From Bosea sp. Tri-49 (GTDB taxonomy: Bacteria > Pseudomonadota > Alphaproteobacteria > Rhizobiales > Beijerinckiaceae), in contig NZ_CP017946.1 of assembly GCF_003952665.1 (NCBI RefSeq), forward strand, positions 5,475,001 through 5,539,000: a stretch of DNA of 64,000 nucleotides, given 5' to 3'. The notes beneath the pieces are model-generated. The model saw nothing but the letters and a program-made list of their open reading frames with translations, was not told where the DNA came from and ran no database searches. Positions 59,445 through 64,000 of this stretch are shown piece after piece. Every line of letters begins with the position of its first letter. Position 1 is the stretch's first letter. The translations under genes were made by a program, and so were the position numbers.

Positions 59445-62400
59445 TCAGGCAACAAGGATGCCGGTCTTGGCCTCGCCGACATCCTGGGAAGCATGGGCCG
59501 CATGCATGCCGTAATCGCGCCGGGCCGCTTCCGGCGAGACGAGACCGAGCGCGATGTCGCGGGCGATCGCCTCGCGCGGACGCTCGGCAGCCGGGCCGTA
59601 GCCGGCGCCGCCGGCGAGCACGAGCTCGACGATCTCGTGCGGCTGCTTGACCTGGACGAGGTCGCCGGTGCCGACGTCCTTGAGGACATGGCCCTGCTCG
59701 TCGATGACCCGGCCGGAGGCGCCGCCGCCGGCCTTGCCGCCGAACAGGCCCGGGATCGGGTTGTTGACCCCTTCCGGATAGACCGAGACCAGTGTCGGCA
59801 GGCCATCATCGGAGAGCTTGCGCAGGCGAACGCGCTGGCCGAGGCCGCCGCGCTGGCGGCCGGCGCCGCCGGAGTCCGTCAGATAGGTCTTCTCGACCAC
59901 CAGCACCGGCACGCGCGATTCGAAGGTCTCGATCGAGGTGTTGGCGGCCGAGGTCGGGTAGAGCAGGCCCGACTTGCCGTCGCCATGGGCCGAGCCGCCC
60001 TGGCCGCCGCCGACGAAGAGCATGTCGGAATAGGTGTCGCCGGCTTGGTCGCGGCCATAGACGCTCGCCGCGACGGGCAGACCGGTGAAGGCCTGCACTT
60101 GGCGAGGCGCCGCCTGCGACAGAGCACGGAAGATGTTCGGCGCGAGGTACCAGCCGGTGCGGGTGCGCAGGTTCACTGCCATCGGCTTGTCGCAGTTCAG
60201 GATCGAGCCCTTGGGCGCGTCGATCGAGAAGGCGCGGTAGCAGCCGGCATTGCCGCGCACTGATGGCGTCAGCATGCACTTCAGCGGGTAGGTGGCGTGC
60301 GCCATCGTGTAGTTGAGCGTGCAGTTCAGCCCGCCCTGCGGCAGCTGCGGCGGCGCGCCGGCAAAGTCGAGATGGATCGTGTCGCCCTTGACCGTCAGCG
60401 CCAGCGGATAGGTCATCGGCGTGCCGAGCGGATTGTTCGAGACGGTGCCGTGATAGACGCCGTCCGGCAGCGCGCGGATCGCCTCGCGCATCGCCTTCTC
60501 CGAGCGGCTCTGCACGACATGGGCCAGCGCCCGCAAATCCTGCATGCCGTAATCGGTAAGGAAGGAGGCCAGCCGCTCGGCGCCGATCGCATTCGCCGCC
60601 ACGAAGGAGTGCAGGTCGCCGAGCACCTGCTCGGAATTGCGGACGTTCTCGGCGAGCAGGCGGACCAGCGTCTCGTTGATCTTGCCGGCTTCATAGAGCT
60701 TCATCGGCGGGATCTGGAAGCCTTCCTCGTAGATCTCGCGGGCGCGCAACGAGTCCTTGGTGCCGCCGATGTCGGAGACGTGGCCGACGGTGCCCATCAG
60801 GCCGACGACGCGGTTGCCGAGGAAGACCGGGGTAACGATGGCGATGTCGAAGAGATGGCCGGCGCAGAGCCAGGGATCATTGGTGATCAGTACATCGCCG
60901 GGCCTCAGCGTCTCCGCGGGATAGCGCTCCAGCAGCGCTTTCACCGCGCGCGGCAGCGTCAGGTTGAAGACCGGCATGGCGCGGGGTGAGTGCGCCAATG
61001 TCTCGCCTTCGGGATCGAGCAATTCGCAGGCGAAGTCCTGGGCTTCCGAGATCACCAGCGAGAAGGCGGTGCGGCAGACGGTGAGCCACATCTCCTCGAC
61101 GACGTTGATCATCCGGCTCCACATGATCTCGAGCGAGATCGGATCGGCCTCGATGCGCCGCGCGGCCTCGGCCAGCGGCATGTCGGCAGTGATCGTGGTT
61201 TCGACGGCATTGGCCTGGCCGACATGGATGATCAGGTTCAGGACATCGTCGATGGTAACATTGTCGCCCGGTGGGACGATCGTGGTCGCCTCGCGCTCCT
61301 CGATGATCGCCGGGCCGCTGATCGTGTCGCCCGAACGCAGGGCGTAGCGGTCATAGACGCCAGCCTCGCTCCAGCCGCCCTCGAACCAGGCGCGGCGGCT
61401 GCCCTTGAGCTTGGCCATGGCGTCGCCGCCGCCGGTCGCGCCGGAGAGCGACAGCGTCGGTACCGGGCCGGCGCAGCGGACGCGGAAGTTGATCGCCTCC
61501 AGTCGCGCGCCCTCGTAGACCGAGGTGTAGCGGGCCGAATAGGTCTTGCTGAAGGCGGCGCGGATCGCGTCCAGGCTGGAGGCGTCGATCGCGCCGGAGG
61601 GCAGCGGCACGGAAATGTCGTGCATCTGGCCGACGAGGCGCATATCGGCCGAGCGCTCGACCATGACGTCGCCAGGCTTCACCCCGGCTTCGATCAGGTG
61701 CTTGCGCCCCTCTTCTTCGAGCTCGGTCAGCACGCGGTTGACGGCGGCGGCGTCGAAGCCCTCGGAGAACTCGACCGGCAGCGAGCGCACCTGATCGAAG
61801 GAAAGTGGCGCAGCGAGGAAGCCGAGCGCTGAGGCCGCGCCCGAAGCCGGCGGGATGATGACCTGCTTGACGCCGAGCACGCGGGCGACGTCGACGGCAT
61901 GGGCGGGACCGGCGCCGCCGAAGCCGACCATGGCGTAGTGGCGGGGATCCTTGCCCTTCTCGACGAGGTGGACACGGGCGGCCGCGCCCATGCTCTCGAC
62001 CACGACCTTGTGGATGCCCCAGGCCGCTTGCTCGACCGAGAGACCGAGCGGCTCGGCCACGGTGGCGACGGCCTTGCGCGCCGCGTCCAGATCGAGCGCC
62101 ATGCGCCCGCCGAGGAAGAAGCCGGGATCGTAATAGCCGAGCACGAGATTGGCGTCGGTTACGGTCGGCTTGGTGCCGCCCATGCCGTAGCAGGCCGGGC
62201 CGGGATCGGAGCCGGCCGAATGCGGGCCGACCTTGAGCAGGCCGACCTCGTCGATCGCCGCGATCGAGCCGCCACCGGCGCCGATCTCGATCATGTCGAT
62301 CACCGGCGCCTTGATCGGCAGGCCGGAGCCCTTGGCGAAGCGGTTGACGCGGCCGGCCTCCAGCATCGGCGCGATTTCGGCGCGGCCGTCCTCGATCATG

Positions 62401-63293
62401 CAGGCCTTGGCGGTGGTGCCGCCCATGTCGAAGGAGATCACGTCCTTATGGCCGGCGAGCTCGCCGAACAGGGCCGTGGCGAGGCCGCCGCCGGCCGGGC
62501 CGCTTTCGAGCAGGCGGATCGGGAAGGTGCGCGCCGTCTCGGGCGAGACCAGGCCACCGGCCGAATGCATCAGCCGGAGCGCGCCGGTGAAGGAACGGGC
62601 GGCGAGCTCGCGCTCAAGCCGCTCGAGATAGCGCCGCATCAGCGGCTGGACATAGGCGTTGGCCGCGGTGGTGACGAAGCGCTGGTACTCCCAGATCTCG
62701 GCGACGACTTCGCTCGACAGGGAGATGGTGAGCTCCGGGCAGGTCTCGCGGACGATGCGGCCGGCTTCCTGCTCATGGGCGGGATTGCGGTAGCTGTTGA
62801 GGAAGCAGATCGCGATCGCCTCGCAGCCGGCGGCGGCGAGCTCGCGGGCAGCCTTGCGGACAGCGTCGGCATCGAGCGCGGTCACGACCTTGCCGTCTCG
62901 GTCCATGCGCTCGGGCACTTCGAGGCGGTGCTCGCGCGAGACCAGCGGGTCGGGGAAGGTCAGGAAGAGATCGTAGATGTCGTAGCGCTGCTCGGTCCCC
63001 ATTTCGAGGATGTCGCGGAAGCCCCTGGTGGTGATCAGGCCGAGCCTGGAGCCCTTGCGCTCGATCACGGCGTTGGTGACCAAAGTCGTGCCGTGGACGA
63101 TGTCGCCGACATCGGCGAGCGTGATCCCGGCCATCTCGACGAGCTCGCCGAGGCCAATCAGCGCAGCTTCCGATGGGTCGTGCGGGGTGGTCAGGCGCTT
63201 GTGCAGGAGGACCGAACGCTCCTCACCGTCATAGAGGATGAAGTCGGTGAAGGTGCCGCCGATGTCGAAGCCGATGCGCCAACGATTGCTCAT
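59445..63293 (-). CDS. fused hydantoinase/5-oxoprolinase (HyuA-HyuB), 1282 aa
   Basis: One polypeptide joining the ATP-binding HyuA half (residues about 1-695) and the HyuB half (about 704-1282), as in eukaryotic-type 5-oxoprolinase. HyuA: FDIGGTFTDFILYDGEERSV phosphate-binding start, VHGTTLVTNAVIERKGSRLG, VISFDMGGTTAKACMIEDG, IEIGAGGGSIAAIDEVGLLK. HyuB begins ADPISLEIMWSRMINVVEEM and has SEAQDFACELLDPEGETLAHS, GDVLITNDPWLCAGHLFDIA and GGAGRQRGGLGQRVRLRKL. It hydrolyses a cyclic amide ring (5-oxoproline, hydantoin or similar) with ATP; acetophenone-carboxylase-type roles also occur in the family. ATG 63293 overlaps the IclR stop by four bases. Confidence 0.93.
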   Translation of the reverse strand: MSNRWRIGFDIGGTFTDFILYDGEERSVLLHKRLTTPHDPSEAALIGLGELVEMAGITLADVGDIVHGTTLVTNAVIERKGSRLGLITTRGFRDILEMGTEQRYDIYDLFLTFPDPLVSREHRLEVPERMDRDGKVVTALDADAVRKAARELAAAGCEAIAICFLNSYRNPAHEQEAGRIVRETCPELTISLSSEVVAEIWEYQRFVTTAANAYVQPLMRRYLERLERELAARSFTGALRLMHSAGGLVSPETARTFPIRLLESGPAGGGLATALFGELAGHKDVISFDMGGTTAKACMIEDGRAEIAPMLEAGRVNRFAKGSGLPIKAPVIDMIEIGAGGGSIAAIDEVGLLKVGPHSAGSDPGPACYGMGGTKPTVTDANLVLGYYDPGFFLGGRMALDLDAARKAVATVAEPLGLSVEQAAWGIHKVVVESMGAAARVHLVEKGKDPRHYAMVGFGGAGPAHAVDVARVLGVKQVIIPPASGAASALGFLAAPLSFDQVRSLPVEFSEGFDAAAVNRVLTELEEEGRKHLIEAGVKPGDVMVERSADMRLVGQMHDISVPLPSGAIDASSLDAIRAAFSKTYSARYTSVYEGARLEAINFRVRCAGPVPTLSLSGATGGGDAMAKLKGSRRAWFEGGWSEAGVYDRYALRSGDTISGPAIIEEREATTIVPPGDNVTIDDVLNLIIHVGQANAVETTITADMPLAEAARRIEADPISLEIMWSRMINVVEEMWLTVCRTAFSLVISEAQDFACELLDPEGETLAHSPRAMPVFNLTLPRAVKALLERYPAETLRPGDVLITNDPWLCAGHLFDIAIVTPVFLGNRVVGLMGTVGHVSDIGGTKDSLRAREIYEEGFQIPPMKLYEAGKINETLVRLLAENVRNSEQVLGDLHSFVAANAIGAERLASFLTDYGMQDLRALAHVVQSRSEKAMREAIRALPDGVYHGTVSNNPLGTPMTYPLALTVKGDTIHLDFAGAPPQLPQGGLNCTLNYTMAHATYPLKCMLTPSVRGNAGCYRAFSIDAPKGSILNCDKPMAVNLRTRTGWYLAPNIFRALSQAAPRQVQAFTGLPVAASVYGRDQAGDTYSDMLFVGGGQGGSAHGDGKSGLLYPTSAANTSIETFESRVPVLVVEKTYLTDSGGAGRQRGGLGQRVRLRKLSDDGLPTLVSVYPEGVNNPIPGLFGGKAGGGASGRVIDEQGHVLKDVGTGDLVQVKQPHEIVELVLAGGAGYGPAAERPREAIARDIALGLVSPEAARRDYGMHAAHASQDVGEAKTGILVA

Positions 63294-64000
63294 GGAGCAG
63301 TCTCCGCGTTTGAGAGGTTCAAGGGGAAGAAGCGCTTGTCCTTGGTGAGGGCCGCGATCTCGGCGGCGCCTTCGGACAGGGAACGGATGATGGAAAGGCG
63401 CTCGCCCGGCTCGACCGTCGCAGCCGGGAAGGAGATGCAGAGCGCGACCTCGTCGCCTGTGGCGGGATCGCCGAGGCCGACCGAGATGGCGCGCACGCCG
63501 CGCACCGCCTCGTCATGGGATTCGGCGAAGCCGTTGCGGCGGGTCTCGGCCAGCCGCGCCAAAAGCTCGTCCATGTCGCGGGGCGCGGTTTCGGACGGGG
63601 CGGTGAACCCCTCAGGGTAGAGCGCGCGGACCTCGGCGTCGGGAAGCCTGGCAAGCAAAGCGCGGCCGGTGCTGGAGGCGAAGGCGGGGATGCGGTCGCC
63701 GATCGAGGTGACGACCCGCAGCGCGTGCCTGCCAGGATGGGCAGTGACGCCGATGATCTCGGTGCCGCGGCGCACGCTGATATAGCCGGTATGGCCGATC
63801 TGGTCAGAGACACGCCTAACCACGGCGTCGGCGCGGTCGATCAGCGAAGCGGCGAAGCGGTAGAGCTGGCCGACCTGGGCGAGCAGCAGTGATGGGCGAT
63901 AGCGCTTGCTGTCGCCGACCGTTTCCAGAAGCCCCTCGTCGCGCATCGCCCGCAGCAGGCGCGAGGCATTGCTCTTCGGCATGCCGAGCAGGGACACAAG
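63290..64000 (-). CDS. IclR-family transcriptional regulator, N-terminus outside window
   Basis: About 236 residues visible; the frame stays open past the right edge, so the true start lies outside. The visible part begins within the winged HTH (LLGMPKSNASRLLRAMRDEG, LLETVGDSKRYRPSLLLAQV). The IclR ligand domain follows: SVRRGTEIIGVTAHPGRHAL, IPAFASSTGRALLARLPDAE, RRNGFAESHDEAVRGVRAIS, DEVALCISFPAATVEPGERL. It overlaps the HyuA-HyuB fusion gene by four bases (ATGA), so it is probably the local regulator of the hyuAB-OPT-aroM operon. Confidence 0.93.
   Translation of the reverse strand, partial: LVSLLGMPKSNASRLLRAMRDEGLLETVGDSKRYRPSLLLAQVGQLYRFAASLIDRADAVVRRVSDQIGHTGYISVRRGTEIIGVTAHPGRHALRVVTSIGDRIPAFASSTGRALLARLPDAEVRALYPEGFTAPSETAPRDMDELLARLAETRRNGFAESHDEAVRGVRAISVGLGDPATGDEVALCISFPAATVEPGERLSIIRSLSEGAAEIAALTKDKRFFPLNLSNAETAP

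Overview
The window looks like chromosomal accessory (catabolic) DNA from a high-GC alphaproteobacterium, most likely of the Hyphomicrobiales (Bosea/Bradyrhizobium-like). Reasons: strong GC bias at third codon positions, many periplasmic-binding-protein transporters (branched-chain-type ABC, TRAP, a TctC/Bug receptor), PaaR/GntR/IclR/LacI-type local regulators, and Gram-negative export signals, several with a twin-arginine-like RR. The taxonomic guess is inference. I see no rRNA or tRNA gene, phage or insertion-sequence gene, integrase, or CRISPR array. Nearly every kilobase is coding.

Layout. (1) 1-1803, minus: a LacI regulator and the start of a sugar-type ABC binding protein that runs off the left edge. 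(2) 2190-2972, plus: a stand-alone LuxR-type regulator. (3) 2994-13325, minus: one long operon with a GntR regulator, a complete branched-chain-type ABC importer (binding protein, LivH, M, G, F), an SDR, a 3-ketosteroid-dehydrogenase-like flavoprotein, a GST and an unusual two-domain SDR-SDR fusion. The substrate is unknown, but the enzymes suggest a cyclic or aromatic alcohol/ketone. (4) 13607-17656, minus: a TRAP transporter with two tandem binding proteins. It is divergent, across a clear GntR-type operator, from 17785-21625, plus: GntR, gluconate-5-dehydrogenase-like SDR, enolase-superfamily dehydratase and 2-hydroxyacid dehydrogenase. This looks like a sugar-acid uptake and breakdown unit. 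A polar amino-acid ABC importer (21701-24636) follows on the same strand.

(5) 24813-44903: the phenylacetate (paa) region. paaJ-A-B-C-D-E, an extra PaaA/PaaC-like ferritin-fold gene and paaZ run on the plus strand. paaG-I-K-R run on the minus strand. Two near-identical PaaR-type palindromes lie in front of paaJ and paaG. A fused indolepyruvate:ferredoxin oxidoreductase with its divergent Lrp regulator sits between the arms, and a second Liv-type ABC importer follows. Together these would turn arylpyruvates or arylacetates into ring-epoxidised CoA esters and on toward acetyl-CoA and succinyl-CoA. paaF and paaH are not in the window.

(6) 44979-56963, plus: a LysR regulator, a DUF1932 dehydrogenase, an orphan TctC-type receptor and the lower gallate/protocatechuate-4,5-cleavage enzymes galD, galB and galC (4-oxalomesaconate to pyruvate and oxaloacetate). 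A third complete Liv-type ABC importer, a MetE-like zinc methyltransferase and a type I (VOC) extradiol dioxygenase follow. The usual class III gallate or protocatechuate dioxygenase is absent. (7) 56992-64000, minus: an IclR regulator (cut by the right edge), a fused HyuA-HyuB hydantoinase/5-oxoprolinase, an OPT-family transporter and an AroM protein with a racemase-like cysteine pair. This suggests an import, racemisation and hydrolysis unit for a cyclic amide or similar compound.

A recurring architectural feature is a perfect stem-loop directly behind five of the six complete ABC/TRAP binding-protein genes that are followed by further transporter genes. It is well placed to raise binding-protein expression over that of the membrane components.
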